Source of the DNA: Aestuariimicrobium kwangyangense DSM 21549
Lineage (GTDB): Bacteria; Actinomycetota; Actinomycetes; Propionibacteriales; Propionibacteriaceae
Assembly (NCBI RefSeq): GCF_000421525.1
Contig: NZ_ATXE01000001.1
Coordinates: forward strand, 868,001-932,000
Direction of reading: 5' to 3'
Length of the DNA stretch: 64,000 nucleotides
Under the pieces are notes generated by a model. It searched no databases, had not been told where the DNA came from, and saw only the letters and a program-made list of their open reading frames with translations. The first letter of the stretch is position 1. Every line of letters starts with the position of its first letter. A program made the translations under genes and the position numbers. This document shows positions 17,529 through 29,389 of this stretch, piece by piece.

Positions 17529-18473
17529 TCAGCCCCGGCAGCGCATCACTTCGTAGAGCGCGATCGAGGCGGCCACGGAGGCGTTCAGCGATTCGGTGTC
17601 GCTCCCGATCGGGATGCGGGCCAGCACGTCACAGTGCTCCCTCACCAACCGGGCCAGACCTTCACCCTCGGAACCGACCACGAGCACCACCGGGCCGTCG
17701 ACCCCGGGCACACCGGAGATGTCGGTCTCGCCGTCGCCCGCCAGCCCGATGATGGTGAAGCCCGCCTTGGTGAAGGTCTCGAGCGCACGGTTCAGGTTGG
17801 TCGCCCGAGCCACCGGGATGCGTGCCGCGGCCCCGGCGGAGGTCTTCCACGCGGCGGCCGACATCTGCGCGGAGCGCCGCTCGGGGATGAGCACCCCGTG
17901 GGCGCCGAACGCTGCGGCCGAGCGCACGATCGCGCCAAGGTTCCGCGGGTCGGTGACGCCGTCGAGTGCGACCACCAGGCCGGGCTCGTCCGACTCGACG
18001 GTCTGGGCCAACAGGTCGTCGGGGTGCAGGTACTCGAAGGTGGGAAGCTGCACCGCCACGCCTTGGTGCACCAGACCCCCGGTCATGCGGTCGAGCTCGG
18101 CCCGGGTCACCTGCAGCATCGGGATCGAGTGCTCGGCGGTGAACTTCAGGATCTCGCGCATGCGGTCGTCGCGTTCGGCGCCCTCGGCGATGTAGGCCCG
18201 CCTGACGGGTAGTCCCGCCTCCAGCGCCTCGAAGACGGGGTTGCGTCCGATCACCCAGTCGGCGGCGGTGGCCGCCTTGGGCACGTTGCCCCGCGAGGAC
18301 GGCTGCCTGCGGGCGGCGGCCTGCTTGGCCTTGTACGCCTTGTGGTAGGTGCGGTCCTCGGCCTTGGGGGTGGGCCCCTTGCCCTCGAGGGACCGGCGGA
18401 TGCGTCCTCCGGAGCCGGCAGTCTTGTTCTTGCCCTTGGTGGTCGCGCCGCGACGCGATGAATTGCCGGCCAT
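17529..18473 (-). CDS. rlmB: 23S rRNA 2'-O-methyltransferase, TrmH/SpoU family
   Basis: A 314-residue protein: a lysine/arginine-rich N-terminal extension (1-70), a substrate-binding L30-like domain opening DWVIGRNPVFEALEAG, and a SPOUT knot with ALDGVTDPRNLGAIVRSAAAFG, VLVVGSEGEGL and IPIGSDTESLNASVAASIALYE. It should methylate the ribose of a 23S rRNA guanosine with SAM. Its ATG overlaps the cysS stop by one base (TGATG), so the two are coupled. cysS followed by this methyltransferase is the mycobacterial order. Confidence 0.92.
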   Translation of the reverse strand: MAGNSSRRGATTKGKNKTAGSGGRIRRSLEGKGPTPKAEDRTYHKAYKAKQAAARRQPSSRGNVPKAATAADWVIGRNPVFEALEAGLPVRRAYIAEGAERDDRMREILKFTAEHSIPMLQVTRAELDRMTGGLVHQGVAVQLPTFEYLHPDDLLAQTVESDEPGLVVALDGVTDPRNLGAIVRSAAAFGAHGVLIPERRSAQMSAAAWKTSAGAAARIPVARATNLNRALETFTKAGFTIIGLAGDGETDISGVPGVDGPVVLVVGSEGEGLARLVREHCDVLARIPIGSDTESLNASVAASIALYEVMRCRG

Positions 18474-19951
18474 CAGTTCTTCTCCAGTTCCTTGGGGTCC
18501 AGCTGCCAGGTCGCACCCTGGGGGGTGTCGGTGATCCTGAGACCCACATGGGCCAGCGTGTCACGGATGGCGTCGGCCGCGGCCCAGTCCTTGCGGGCCC
18601 GCGCCACACCACGCTGCTCGAGCAGGGCCTGCACCAACCCGTCGACGACCGGCTCGAGCCCGTCATCGGACGCCGACCGCAGGTGCGCCCACTCCGGCCT
18701 CGCGGGGTCGAGACCCAGCACGTCGAGCATGCGGTGAACGGCGAGGTCATGGTCGATGATCGCCTGCAGGTCCGACGCGGCGATCGCCTTGTTCCCCTCG
18801 GTGACGGCGTTGAAGAGGGCCGCCACCGCACCCGGGGTGCCCAGGTCATCGTCCATCGAGGCCGAGAAGGCCTCCCATTCGGGGGTTCCGTCACTGGTCA
18901 CGCCGACGGCACCGGCCCCGAAGTGCCCCGCCAGTGCCTCGGACGAACGAGCCAGGTAGGAGTCGATCCGATCGATGGCCCGGGCGGCCTCGTCCAGTGA
19001 GCCGCGGGTGCCCTCGTCCGAGGCCGAGAACTCGATCATCGAGCGGTAATGGGGCGCGAGCAGGAAGAACCTGACGGCGCGGGGGTTGTGCACCCGTGTG
19101 ACCTCGGAGACCCGGGCGGTGTTGCCGAGCGACTTCGACATCTTCTCGCCAGCCATGGTCACCCACGCGTTGTGCATCCAGTACTGGGCAAAACCGCGCC
19201 CGGCGGCAGCCGACTGCGCCAGTTCGTTCTCGTGGTGGGGGAAGCGAAGATCGATCCCGCCACCGTGGATGTCGAAGGTGTCGCCGAGGTACTTGCCGGC
19301 CATCGCCGAACACTCGATGTGCCACCCCGGACGACCGCGACCCCACGGGCTCGGCCAGGAAGCGGTGCTGGGCTCGTCCGGCTTGTGGCCCTTCCACAGG
19401 GCGAAGTCACGAGGATCACGCTTGCCGCGTTGGTCGGCGTCCTCGGCGGGCTCCATCTCGTCGACCCGCTGGCCGGACAACGAGCCGTAGGCCGGCCAGG
19501 ACTGGACGTCGAAGTAGACGTCTCCGGAGCCGTCGGCGGCCGGGTAGGCATGATTGCGCTCGATCAGGGCCTCGATCAGCTCGATCATCTCGGGGATGTG
19601 CCCGGTCGCCCGCGGCTCATAGGTGGGTGGCAGGCAGCCCAGGGAGCGGTAGGCCTCGTGCAGTTCGTTCTCGAACTCGTAGGCGTGGGCCCACCACGGC
19701 ACCCCGCGTTCCGCCGACTTGGCCAGGATCTTGTCGTCGATGTCGGTCACATTGGCCACCACGGTCACCTCATAGCCCGAATGGGTGAGCCAACGACGCA
19801 ACACGTCGAAGACCACCTCCTTGCGGATGTGGCCGAGGTGGGGGCTGGACTGCACGGTCAGGCCGCAGTGGTAGATCGAGACCGCGCCCTCGACGAGGGG
19901 CTCGAAGTCACGAATGCCACGGGAGGCGGTGTCGTACAGGCGCAAGCTCAC
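18473..19951 (-). CDS. cysS: Cysteinyl-tRNA synthetase
   Basis: A 492-residue class I aminoacyl-tRNA synthetase charging tRNA-Cys. The HIGH-type motif is SPHLGHIR after the zinc cysteine in YHCGLTV; further zinc ligands lie in WHIECSAMA and HHENE; KMSKS appears in [10 protein letters not shown]. Length is normal. The GTG start has TAGAAT ending 6 nt upstream with no ribosome site, so a leaderless mRNA is likely. rlmB follows in the same operon. Confidence 0.96.
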   Translation of the reverse strand: MSLRLYDTASRGIRDFEPLVEGAVSIYHCGLTVQSSPHLGHIRKEVVFDVLRRWLTHSGYEVTVVANVTDIDDKILAKSAERGVPWWAHAYEFENELHEAYRSLGCLPPTYEPRATGHIPEMIELIEALIERNHAYPAADGSGDVYFDVQSWPAYGSLSGQRVDEMEPAEDADQRGKRDPRDFALWKGHKPDEPSTASWPSPWGRGRPGWHIECSAMAGKYLGDTFDIHGGGIDLRFPHHENELAQSAAAGRGFAQYWMHNAWVTMAGEKMSKSLGNTARVSEVTRVHNPRAVRFFLLAPHYRSMIEFSASDEGTRGSLDEAARAIDRIDSYLARSSEALAGHFGAGAVGVTSDGTPEWEAFSASMDDDLGTPGAVAALFNAVTEGNKAIAASDLQAIIDHDLAVHRMLDVLGLDPARPEWAHLRSASDDGLEPVVDGLVQALLEQRGVARARKDWAAADAIRDTLAHVGLRITDTPQGATWQLDPKELEKN

Positions 19952-19957
19952 CCGAGG

Positions 19958-19963
19958 ATTCTA
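19958..19963 (-). promoter_or_regulatory. -10 hexamer of cysS, leaderless
   Basis: TAGAAT on the minus strand, 6 nt before the GTG start. It is one of the cleanest examples of the leaderless promoter pattern in this window. Confidence 0.6.
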
Positions 19964-20063
19964 GGTGCAAGCCCCGACCGTGCGCATGACGAGGCCTGCC
20001 CGTTCCCGTTCGACACCGGGAGGCCCCTCCCGCGCTCGGGCCACGCCCGGTTAGTGTCGTGCC

Positions 20064-20504
20064 ATGCTTCGCACCGAGATCCTTCATCCCGACCTGCTCG
20101 CCGGTCTGGCCCGCGCCGGGCACGGCTCCCAGATACTGGTCGCCGACGCCCTCTTCCCGCACGCCACGGGCGCTGCCCCCGGCGTCCCGAGGGTTCAGCT
20201 CAACCTCACCCCTGGCATGGTGCCCGCCGCCGAAGTGGTGCGGCTGATCGCGGGTGCCTGCCCGATCGAGGCGGCCTCGTTCATGGTCGACCCGGGCGCG
20301 GACGACGGCCGTTCCCCGGCCGTGGTCGACTTCGCCTCACTGCTGGCCGACCAGCACCATGCCGGCGGACGGCCCGTCGACTGGTCGGGGATCGAGCGGA
20401 TGGCCTTCTACGAGGCCTGCTGGTCGAGGGACGTGGCGCTGGTGGTCGCCACCGGTGAGGTTCGCCCGTACGCGAACCTGCTGCTCACCATCGGCGTTCC
20501 CTGA
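20064..20504 (+). CDS. RbsD/FucU-family sugar mutarotase
   Basis: A 146-residue protein. The N-terminal LLAGLARAGHGSQILVADALFP holds the family histidine and acidic residue, and the end YANLLLTIGVP matches RbsD/FucU proteins, which interconvert sugar anomers (ribose pyranase or fucose mutarotase). It looks closer to FucU, but no fucose genes adjoin it, so the substrate is open. TAGTGT ends 6 nt before the ATG (leaderless pattern). It ends 4 bp before the convergent DUF4032 gene. Confidence 0.8.
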   Translation: MLRTEILHPDLLAGLARAGHGSQILVADALFPHATGAAPGVPRVQLNLTPGMVPAAEVVRLIAGACPIEAASFMVDPGADDGRSPAVVDFASLLADQHHAGGRPVDWSGIERMAFYEACWSRDVALVVATGEVRPYANLLLTIGVP

Positions 20505-20508
20505 GCCT

Positions 20509-21906
20509 TCAGGCCTTCTTGGCCTTGGCGCGCAGGGCGTTGATGTCGAGCCGCGAGGCGGCGGCCAGGTCGACGTTCTCGGCCTCCTGCTCCCACGGGT
20601 CGACCGGACGCTCGTAGTCGGGGTCGGCGAAACCCTCCGAGGGGTCGAACGGGTTGTGCAGCTTGAGTGGGCTGCCGTCGGCGAGCTGGATCATGGAGTC
20701 CTGGCTCATCGCCTCGTCCGGCAGTGTGGAGAGCACATCCCTCACGTAGCCACCCGCTGCCTCGAGCAGGGGCACCTCACGGTTCTGGTGCTGCCCCTCG
20801 TACCACCGGTAGTCGAGCACCTCATGGAAGATCTGGGCGTTGTCGCGCTTGCCCTTGAGGTCGTGCGGAACCTGGTCGAGCACCGGCTCGAACACCTGGG
20901 TGAGCCACTGGTGGGCGACGACGGCCTCGTCCATGTGCTTCTGTCCGGTGCGGGCACGGTAGGTGTCGAGGTCGTTCAGCAGGCGCCGGGCCTGGTTCTC
21001 CTCGGTGTCGAGCCCCGTCAGTCGCAGCAGCCGACGTGAGTGGTGGCCGGCGTCGACGACCTTGGGCTGGATGCTGATCCGGTCACCCGAGGCGGAGGTG
21101 TTGATGGCCAGTTCGGCGACGTCGAACCCGAGCGCGTTCAGCCGGCGCACCCGACCCTCGACACGGTCGATCTCCGAGCCGGGGAACTCCTCGACGTCGG
21201 TCAGCTCGGCCCACAGTTCGCGGTAACGGGTCTCGATGGTGTCGACCAGGGCGAGCGGGTCGAGGGACTCCGACAGCAGTCCGCCGGCCTCCAGGTCGCA
21301 GAACTCTCCGAAGATGTTGGTGCGAGCGATTTGCAGGTCGTGTTCCCGCTGACCCTTGGTGAGCACCTCGTGCAGTTCGCCGGTCTCGGCGTCGACCAGA
21401 TGGGCCGCGAACTCCTCGGCGTCGCGACGGAAGAGCACGTTCGACAGCGAGATGTCGCCCCACAGGAAGCCCAGCAGGTGCAGCCGCGCGATCAGCACCA
21501 CCAGCGCGTCGATCAGCCGGATGACGGTGTCATGGCGCACCCCGGAGTGGAACAGCGAGCGGTAGGGGAGCGCGAAGGTGAGGTGTCGGGTGATCAGCAC
21601 GGGGTCGAGTGCCTGACCCTCGGAGTCGACTCGTCCGGTGACCACGCCGACCGGTTCGACGCCGGGGGCTCCCAACCGCTTCAGGTCGTGCAGCAGCCGG
21701 TACTCGTGGATGGCGAGGTGCTCGATCACCTCCTTGGCGGCGTAGACCGAGTCACCCACCTTGATGAACCGGACGACGTGCCGCGAAATGCCTCGTGGCA
21801 GCGCCACCAGTCGCTCGACCGGCCACTCCGCGAGGGGGGTGCCCCACGGCAGCGGCACGAGTCGCGTGTCGGGACGAGCGGAGAGGAATCGAGGCACGTC
21901 GTCCAT
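20509..21906 (-). CDS. DUF4032 protein with kinase-like fold
   Basis: About 465 residues. The first 210 residues resemble a lipopolysaccharide-kinase/protein-kinase fold: VVRFIKVGDSVYAAKEV contains a likely ATP-contacting lysine, and GFLWGDISLSNVLF resembles the catalytic HGD-x4-N loop with Trp-Gly-Asp. The remainder is helical, with a LTGLDTEENQARRLLNDL segment. No phosphorylation substrate is known to me. ATG 21906 is chosen; an in-frame GTG at 21918 is possible. It is on the same strand as metB, 26 bp downstream. Confidence 0.7.
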   Translation of the reverse strand: MDDVPRFLSARPDTRLVPLPWGTPLAEWPVERLVALPRGISRHVVRFIKVGDSVYAAKEVIEHLAIHEYRLLHDLKRLGAPGVEPVGVVTGRVDSEGQALDPVLITRHLTFALPYRSLFHSGVRHDTVIRLIDALVVLIARLHLLGFLWGDISLSNVLFRRDAEEFAAHLVDAETGELHEVLTKGQREHDLQIARTNIFGEFCDLEAGGLLSESLDPLALVDTIETRYRELWAELTDVEEFPGSEIDRVEGRVRRLNALGFDVAELAINTSASGDRISIQPKVVDAGHHSRRLLRLTGLDTEENQARRLLNDLDTYRARTGQKHMDEAVVAHQWLTQVFEPVLDQVPHDLKGKRDNAQIFHEVLDYRWYEGQHQNREVPLLEAAGGYVRDVLSTLPDEAMSQDSMIQLADGSPLKLHNPFDPSEGFADPDYERPVDPWEQEAENVDLAAASRLDINALRAKAKKA

Positions 21907-21932
21907 TCTGGCATCCACGGCCAGTGGGACGC

Positions 21933-23099
21933 TCAGATCTGGTCGAGGGCGTGACGCAGGTCGGCGAGCAGGTCGGCCACCGGTTCGATGCCAACGCTCA
22001 GGCGCAGCAACCCCGGGGTGATCCCGGCGGCAGCCTGCACCTCCGGGGGCATCGCCGCGTGCGTCATGGACGAGGGGTGGGCCACGAGCGACTCGACCCC
22101 GCCGAGCGATTCGGCCAGGTCGAAGCAGTGCAGGTTGCGCACCACGGTCGAGGCGGCGTCTCGTCCAGCGTGCAGGTCGAGGCTGACCAGCGACCCGAAA
22201 CCCGACTGCTGGCGCACCGCGACCTCATGGCCGGGGTGTTCAACCTGACTGGGGTGGTGCACGGCGCTGACGGCCGGGTGCTGGCGCAGCAGGTCGACCA
22301 CCGCCAGGGCGTTCTGCTCGTGCACCCGCTGCCGCACCTCGAGGGTGCGCAGTCCGCGCAGGGTGAGCCAGGCGTCGAACGAGCTGCCCGTGACCCCGAG
22401 GGTGTTCGCCCAGGCCGACAGGTCGTCGTGCAGGGCCACGTCGCGGGACACCAGGGCGCCCGCGATCACGTCGGAGTGGCCGTTGATGAACTTGGTCGCG
22501 GAGTGCATCACCAGGTCGGCGCCGAGGTCGAGGGGCTGCTGCAGCAAGGGGGAGCAGAAGGTGTTGTCGACCAGCACCGTGGCGCCGGCCGCGTGCCCGA
22601 GGTCGGCCAGGGCGCGGACGTCGCTGATCCGCAGCAAGGGGTTGGAGGGGGTCTCGACCCAGAGCAGGTCGACCGGCCGCTGCAGCGCGGCGCCGGCCAG
22701 GTCGAGGTCGGTCAGGTCGACGAAGTCCACCGTGAGCCGTGACTGGTCACTGAACCGTTCGAGCAGTCGCCAGGTGCCGCCGTAGAGATCGTGGGTGGCC
22801 ACCACTCGTCCGCCCGTGGGGACGAGCGCGAGCACTGCCAGCGAGGCCGCCGACATGCCCGACGAGGTGAACACGCAACCGGCACCCCCCTCGAGCGTGG
22901 CCAGCGCCTCGGCGACCAGTGACCGCGTCGGGTTGTTGGTGCGGCCGTAGTCGTAGTCGCCCCCCGGCTGGCCGAGGTCGTCGAAGGAGTAGTTGGTCGA
23001 CGGGTACCACGGGGGCACGATCGCGCGCTGACCGGTATCGGTGCCCAGACCGTGACGCAGTCCGCGGGTGAGCCGTGAGATCGCAGGTGGTTCGCTCAT
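21933..23099 (-). CDS. metB: Cystathionine gamma-synthase-type PLP enzyme
   Basis: This 388-residue enzyme of the Cys/Met PLP family is most like MetB, which condenses an activated homoserine with cysteine to form cystathionine for methionine synthesis. Visible motifs: YDYGRTNNPTRSLVAEALA, VDNTFCSPLLQQPLDLGAD, the PLP lysine in MHSATKFINGHSDV, and a C-terminal SLGGVESLVAHPSSMTHA. A related lyase function cannot be excluded. A TACCCT hexamer 6 nt before the ATG suggests a leaderless message. No SAM riboswitch is visible upstream. Confidence 0.88.
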   Translation of the reverse strand: MSEPPAISRLTRGLRHGLGTDTGQRAIVPPWYPSTNYSFDDLGQPGGDYDYGRTNNPTRSLVAEALATLEGGAGCVFTSSGMSAASLAVLALVPTGGRVVATHDLYGGTWRLLERFSDQSRLTVDFVDLTDLDLAGAALQRPVDLLWVETPSNPLLRISDVRALADLGHAAGATVLVDNTFCSPLLQQPLDLGADLVMHSATKFINGHSDVIAGALVSRDVALHDDLSAWANTLGVTGSSFDAWLTLRGLRTLEVRQRVHEQNALAVVDLLRQHPAVSAVHHPSQVEHPGHEVAVRQQSGFGSLVSLDLHAGRDAASTVVRNLHCFDLAESLGGVESLVAHPSSMTHAAMPPEVQAAAGITPGLLRLSVGIEPVADLLADLRHALDQI

Positions 23100-23278
23100 G
23101 GGACGAGGGTAGTGCCGCAGCCTGCGGCCGACCCCTGGTGGCCACGGTGGGGGCGGAGCTGGGCGTCAGCGGGACGCCGCGCCCGGGGGACGCAGCGGGG
23201 TGACGCAGCGGGGAAGCGAGGCGGTCGCGGAGCGAGTGACGGCGGGACCGGAGGCATCTGTGGCACCGTGGGTGAACC

Positions 23279-23860
23279 ATGAGTGATGACCTGCTGCTGC
23301 GCCCCTGGACGCATGCCGACGCGCCCGCCCTGCTGCGGCTGTACCGGAGCACCCCCGATCTCGGGCCGCAGTCGCCCGACCTGACCGACCTTGCCGCTGC
23401 GCGTGACTGGATCTCGTGGACCCAGCTGCCGGGCAACGCCATCTTCGCCCTGACCGAGCGTGGCGTGGCCATCGGATCGGTGGGTCTGAGTGCGATCGAC
23501 CAGCACCACTCCACGGGTTGGTTCCACTACTGGATGGGCCAACCAGGGCGCGGGCGGGGGCTGATGTGCCGGGCGGCGGCAACGGTCGCCACCTGGGCCC
23601 TGAGCCCGATGGCAGGCCCGGGACCGAGCCCGCACGCAGACCCGGACCAGGCGCCCGGTCTCGGGCTCCACCGACTTGAACTCGGCCATCGGGTCAACAA
23701 CCCCGCCTCGGGTCGGGTCGCCCGCGCGGCCGGGTTCGTGCAGGAGGGACTGCAGCGGGACAAGCTCACCCACGGCGACCAGCGCTTCGACGTGGTGGCG
23801 ATGGCCAGATTGGTCACCGATCCCCGGCCGTCGCTGACGCCCATCCGCCTGCAGACCTGA
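23279..23860 (+). CDS. GNAT acetyltransferase, RimJ/RimL type
   Basis: A 193-residue N-acetyltransferase: opening LLLRPWTHADAPALLRLY, a central GSVGLSAI strand, the acetyl-CoA region around WMGQPGRGRGLMCRAA, and the family end LELGHRVNNPASGRVARAAGFVQEG. A Pro/Gly-rich insertion (PMAGPGPSPHADPDQ) sits before the last motif. The usual targets are protein N-termini or small amines; here unknown. It is divergent from metB. The 179 bp between them contain short GC-rich direct repeats only. Confidence 0.8.
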   Translation: MSDDLLLRPWTHADAPALLRLYRSTPDLGPQSPDLTDLAAARDWISWTQLPGNAIFALTERGVAIGSVGLSAIDQHHSTGWFHYWMGQPGRGRGLMCRAAATVATWALSPMAGPGPSPHADPDQAPGLGLHRLELGHRVNNPASGRVARAAGFVQEGLQRDKLTHGDQRFDVVAMARLVTDPRPSLTPIRLQT

Positions 23861-23914
23861 GGGGCCCTGACGCGAGCCGACCGCTGGCCGGTGACGGTGA
23901 GCCGGGTCACCAAC

Positions 23915-23962
23915 GGACGAGGGCCCCGTCGCCTGCAGTTGCAGGGGACGGGGCCCTCGTCC
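23915..23962. terminator. Long hairpin between GNAT and convergent ABC ATPase
   Basis: Two 23-nt arms (left beginning GGACGAGGGCCCCGTCG) pair with a single mismatch around a 2-nt spacer. It probably ends both converging transcripts. Confidence 0.8.
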
Positions 23963-23990
23963 GACGTGGTCCTCGTGCGAGGAGCACGGA

Positions 23991-25106
<1,116 letters not shown>

Positions 25107-25331
25107 TTCTGACAATCCTTTCCACGGGCAGGTACGTGCCCGACGATCCGTAGTGGAATCACGGCACCCCGGTGGGGCGCTTGAGTTGTGGACCCCTTCC
25201 CCGCAACGGAGCGGGCTGGTGTCTGGGATGGAGTCTGCCACAGCAGGGTTCGCATGGGCAGGGTGGTTGCCCATTGGGTCAAATCGAGACCTCGGCGTGA
25301 CCTTTCACGCTCAGCCGACCCGGCAAGGGTG

Positions 25332-26738
25332 TCAGCACTCGACGATGTTGACCGCGAGCCCGCCCCTGGCGGTCTCCTTGTACTTGGTCTTCATGTCCTG
25401 ACCGGTCTGCATCATCGTCTTGATGACCTGGTCGAGGCTGACCACCTGGTTGCCGTCGCCGGCGAGGGCCAACCGTGAGGCCGTCACCGCCTTGATGGCG
25501 CCGACGGCGTTGCGTTCGATGCAGGGGATCTGCACCAGCCCGCCGACCGGGTCGCAGGTGAGTCCCAGGTGGTGCTCCAGCCCGATCTCGGCGGCGTTGC
25601 ACACCTGCTGGGTCGTCCCACCGCGTACTTGGGTGAGCCCGGCGGCGGCCATCGAGCAGGCCACACCCACCTCACCCTGGCACCCCACCTCGGCGCCCGA
25701 GATGGAGGCCGTCTGTTGGTAGATCGAGCCGATGGCACCGGCGGTCAGCAGGAAGTCCAGGACGGCCTGCTCGTCATCGCGCAGGAAATGGTGCACGTAG
25801 CTGAGCACCGAGGGGATGATGCCGGCGGCACCGTTGGTGGGCGCCGTCACCACCCGCCCGCCCGCAGCGTTCTCCTCGTTGACCGCCAGCGCCCACAGGG
25901 TGAGCCAGTCCATGCCGGCCAGTGGGTCCGGCCTCTGGCCGGGAAGCCCCGACTGGGCCTCCAGGTCGCGAAGCATCTTCGCCGCCCGGCGCCGCACCTT
26001 GAGCCCCCCCGGCAACACCCCGGTGGTCGAGGTGCCGTGGTCGATGCACTCGGTCATCACCCGCCAGATCTCGAGCAGGCCCGCGCGCACCTCATCGGCG
26101 GCGGTGGCGGGATCGGGGCGACGGGACAGTTCGTTGGCCCACATCAGTTCGGGGATCGAGAGCCGATGGTCCCGGCAGACCGCCAGCAGGTCGGTGCCGC
26201 TGCGGAACGGATGGGGCACCACGGTGGGGTCGGGTGCCAGCCGCAACCCACCCTCGGGGGCACCCTCGAGCACGAACCCACCCCCGATGGAGAAATACGT
26301 TCGGCGTGCCACCACCTCCTCACCCGCCCAGGCGGTGAAGACCATGCCGTTGGGGTGGCCGGGGAGGGCGCGATTCCGCCACATCACCAGGTCGTCGTCG
26401 TCGAAGCGGAGGTCTCGTCCGCCGCCTTCGAGGGCGCCTCCCAGTCGTAGCGATCGGTGCTCCTTGATGGCGGCCACCCGCTGGGCGGTGCTCGAGGTGT
26501 CGACCGACTCGGGCCGCTCGCCCTCCAGGCCCAGCAGCACGGCCGCCTCGGAGCCGTGTCCGTGGCCGGTGGCACCCAGCGAGCCGAACAGCTCGGCCTT
26601 CACCCGGGTGACGGCGGGCAAGGCGGAAGACCCGGCCACCACTTCGGCGAACGAGCGGGCCGCGCGCATCGGTCCGACCGTGTGCGACGAACTCGGCCCG
26701 ATGCCGATCTTGAACATGTCGAAGACGCTGACCACCAC
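25332..26738 (-). CDS. sdaA: L-serine ammonia-lyase, single-chain iron-sulfur type
   Basis: About 468 residues, fusing the beta and alpha domains. It converts L-serine to pyruvate and ammonia using a 4Fe-4S cluster. The start region [22 protein letters not shown] is diagnostic; cluster cysteines lie in [32 protein letters not shown] and the C-terminal NIVEC. The start is one of two adjacent GTGs (26738 or 26735); no clear ribosome site decides. It is divergent from tdh-kbl, whose products yield glycine, linked to serine through GlyA. Confidence 0.93.
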   Translation of the reverse strand: MVVSVFDMFKIGIGPSSSHTVGPMRAARSFAEVVAGSSALPAVTRVKAELFGSLGATGHGHGSEAAVLLGLEGERPESVDTSSTAQRVAAIKEHRSLRLGGALEGGGRDLRFDDDDLVMWRNRALPGHPNGMVFTAWAGEEVVARRTYFSIGGGFVLEGAPEGGLRLAPDPTVVPHPFRSGTDLLAVCRDHRLSIPELMWANELSRRPDPATAADEVRAGLLEIWRVMTECIDHGTSTTGVLPGGLKVRRRAAKMLRDLEAQSGLPGQRPDPLAGMDWLTLWALAVNEENAAGGRVVTAPTNGAAGIIPSVLSYVHHFLRDDEQAVLDFLLTAGAIGSIYQQTASISGAEVGCQGEVGVACSMAAAGLTQVRGGTTQQVCNAAEIGLEHHLGLTCDPVGGLVQIPCIERNAVGAIKAVTASRLALAGDGNQVVSLDQVIKTMMQTGQDMKTKYKETARGGLAVNIVEC

Positions 26739-26896
26739 GATCGCCAGTCTGCCCGAGAACCCGCCCCTACATGGCATCGCGCAGGGCCGGTGCTCTGTCC
26801 GCCCCCTGAGATGACAGGCCGGGAACCGGTGTGGTGGTGTGGTCACCACCGCGAGACCGGCAACCGCCGGGCGTGAAGACCGCAAAGGGGAGAACG

Positions 26897-27925
26897 TTGA
26901 AGGCGCTCGTCAAGACTCAGGCCGCACCAGGACTCGAGTTGGTCGAGATGCCCATGCCCCGGGTCGGGCCCAACGACGTGCTTGTCAAGGTGCGCCGCAC
27001 GGGCATCTGCGGCACCGACCTGCACATCGAGTCGTGGGACGGCTGGGCCCAGGCGAACATCCGCACCCCTCTCGTCGTGGGCCACGAGTTCTGCGGTGAC
27101 ATCGTCGAACTGGGGTCAGCGGTCACCGATCTCGAGGTGGGCGAGTTCGTCTCGGCCGAGGGTCACTTCGTCTGCGGACGCTGCCGGGCGTGCCTGGCGG
27201 GCAAGCGCCACCTGTGCATCAACACCCGTGGCATCGGGGTGCAGATCGACGGTGCGTTTGCCGAGTTCATCGCCATCCCCGCCGGGAACATCTGGGTGCA
27301 CCGGTACCCGGTCGACCCCGACGTGGCTGCCATCTTCGACCCCTTCGGCAATGCCGTGCACACGGCCCTGCAGTTCAACCCCCTGGGCGAGGACGTCCTG
27401 GTCTCGGGAGCTGGTCCGATCGGAATCATGGCGGCCCTGGTGGCCAAGCACGCCGGGGCCCGGCACGTGGTCATCACTGACCTCTCGGACGAGCGGCTCG
27501 AGCTCGCGAAGGGACTGGGCATCGACACCACCATCAACGTCGGCCGCGAGCGGGTCACCGACGTCTGGGACTCGATCAACCTGCGTGAGGGGTTCGACAT
27601 CGGTCTCGAGATGTCCGGGGCCGGTCCTGCGCTGACCGAGATGATCGCCAACATGACCCATGGTGGCCGCATCGCGATGCTCGGCATCCCCTCGAAGGAG
27701 ATCTCGATCGACTTCTCGAAGCTCGTCTTCTCGATGCTCACCCTGCAGGGTGTCTACGGCCGCGAGATCTTCGAGACCTGGTACTCGATGGCCGTCCTGT
27801 TGCAGTCGGGCCTGGACATCTCCGGGGTCATCACCGACCGCTTCAGCCACCGCGAGCACGAGGCAGCCTTCGCGGCAGCGCGCTCGGGCGGTTCGGGCAA
27901 GATCGTCATGAACTGGGAGGACTGA
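26897..27925 (+). CDS. tdh: L-threonine 3-dehydrogenase
   Basis: A 342-residue zinc alcohol-dehydrogenase-family enzyme oxidising threonine to 2-amino-3-ketobutyrate with NAD+. The catalytic zinc cysteine is C38 in [12 protein letters not shown], followed by [10 protein letters not shown], the structural zinc cysteines in [15 protein letters not shown], and the NAD-binding [12 protein letters not shown]. The TTG start is supported by AAAGGGGAG 5 nt upstream and by the family length. kbl follows after 2 bp. Confidence 0.96.
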   Translation: MKALVKTQAAPGLELVEMPMPRVGPNDVLVKVRRTGICGTDLHIESWDGWAQANIRTPLVVGHEFCGDIVELGSAVTDLEVGEFVSAEGHFVCGRCRACLAGKRHLCINTRGIGVQIDGAFAEFIAIPAGNIWVHRYPVDPDVAAIFDPFGNAVHTALQFNPLGEDVLVSGAGPIGIMAALVAKHAGARHVVITDLSDERLELAKGLGIDTTINVGRERVTDVWDSINLREGFDIGLEMSGAGPALTEMIANMTHGGRIAMLGIPSKEISIDFSKLVFSMLTLQGVYGREIFETWYSMAVLLQSGLDISGVITDRFSHREHEAAFAAARSGGSGKIVMNWED

Positions 27926-27927
27926 CC

Positions 27928-29160
<1,233 letters not shown>

Positions 29161-29254
29161 GGCTCTCCGCCCCGGCTGCTGCGGGGGCAGCGCCGCTACA
29201 GTGGAGACGACCTCGTAGCCCAGTCGAAGGTGGATGACCCCCGATGGAGTCCCA

Positions 29255-29329
29255 CAGTCCGGAGCCTCCCAGTCCGGATTCACCCAGGCCGGATCCAGCC
29301 AGTCCGGAGCCTGTCGGTCCTGAGCCTCC
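29255..29329. repeat. 15-bp tandem repeat, five units
   Basis: Units start at 29255 (CAGTCCGGAGCCTCC), 29270 (CAGTCCGGATTCACC), 29285, 29300 and 29315 and share a CAGNCCGGA core. The tract lies between kbl and the first CBS-domain gene. A 24-codon frame from 29234 would read QSG-type pentapeptides through it, but there is no evidence that it is translated. Confidence 0.75.
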
Positions 29330-29389
29330 CTCAGGGAGGGCCGGCAGTCCCGGGCGTCGTGGGCCCGGCGGCACCCGCGTGGGGTGCCC

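Noticed and set aside
25107-25331. Structured RNA leader of the MsiK-type gene
   Set aside because: Only a 5-bp hairpin near the ribosome site is visible; I cannot match a known motif by eye. A covariance search would decide.
26739-26896. Glycine riboswitch upstream of tdh
   Set aside because: The conserved tandem-aptamer core sequences are not present; only a short GGTGGTG/CACCACC hairpin is seen.
29234-29305. 24-codon QSG-repeat peptide
   Set aside because: No ribosome site and the frame simply follows the 15-bp DNA repeat; listed as a repeat instead.
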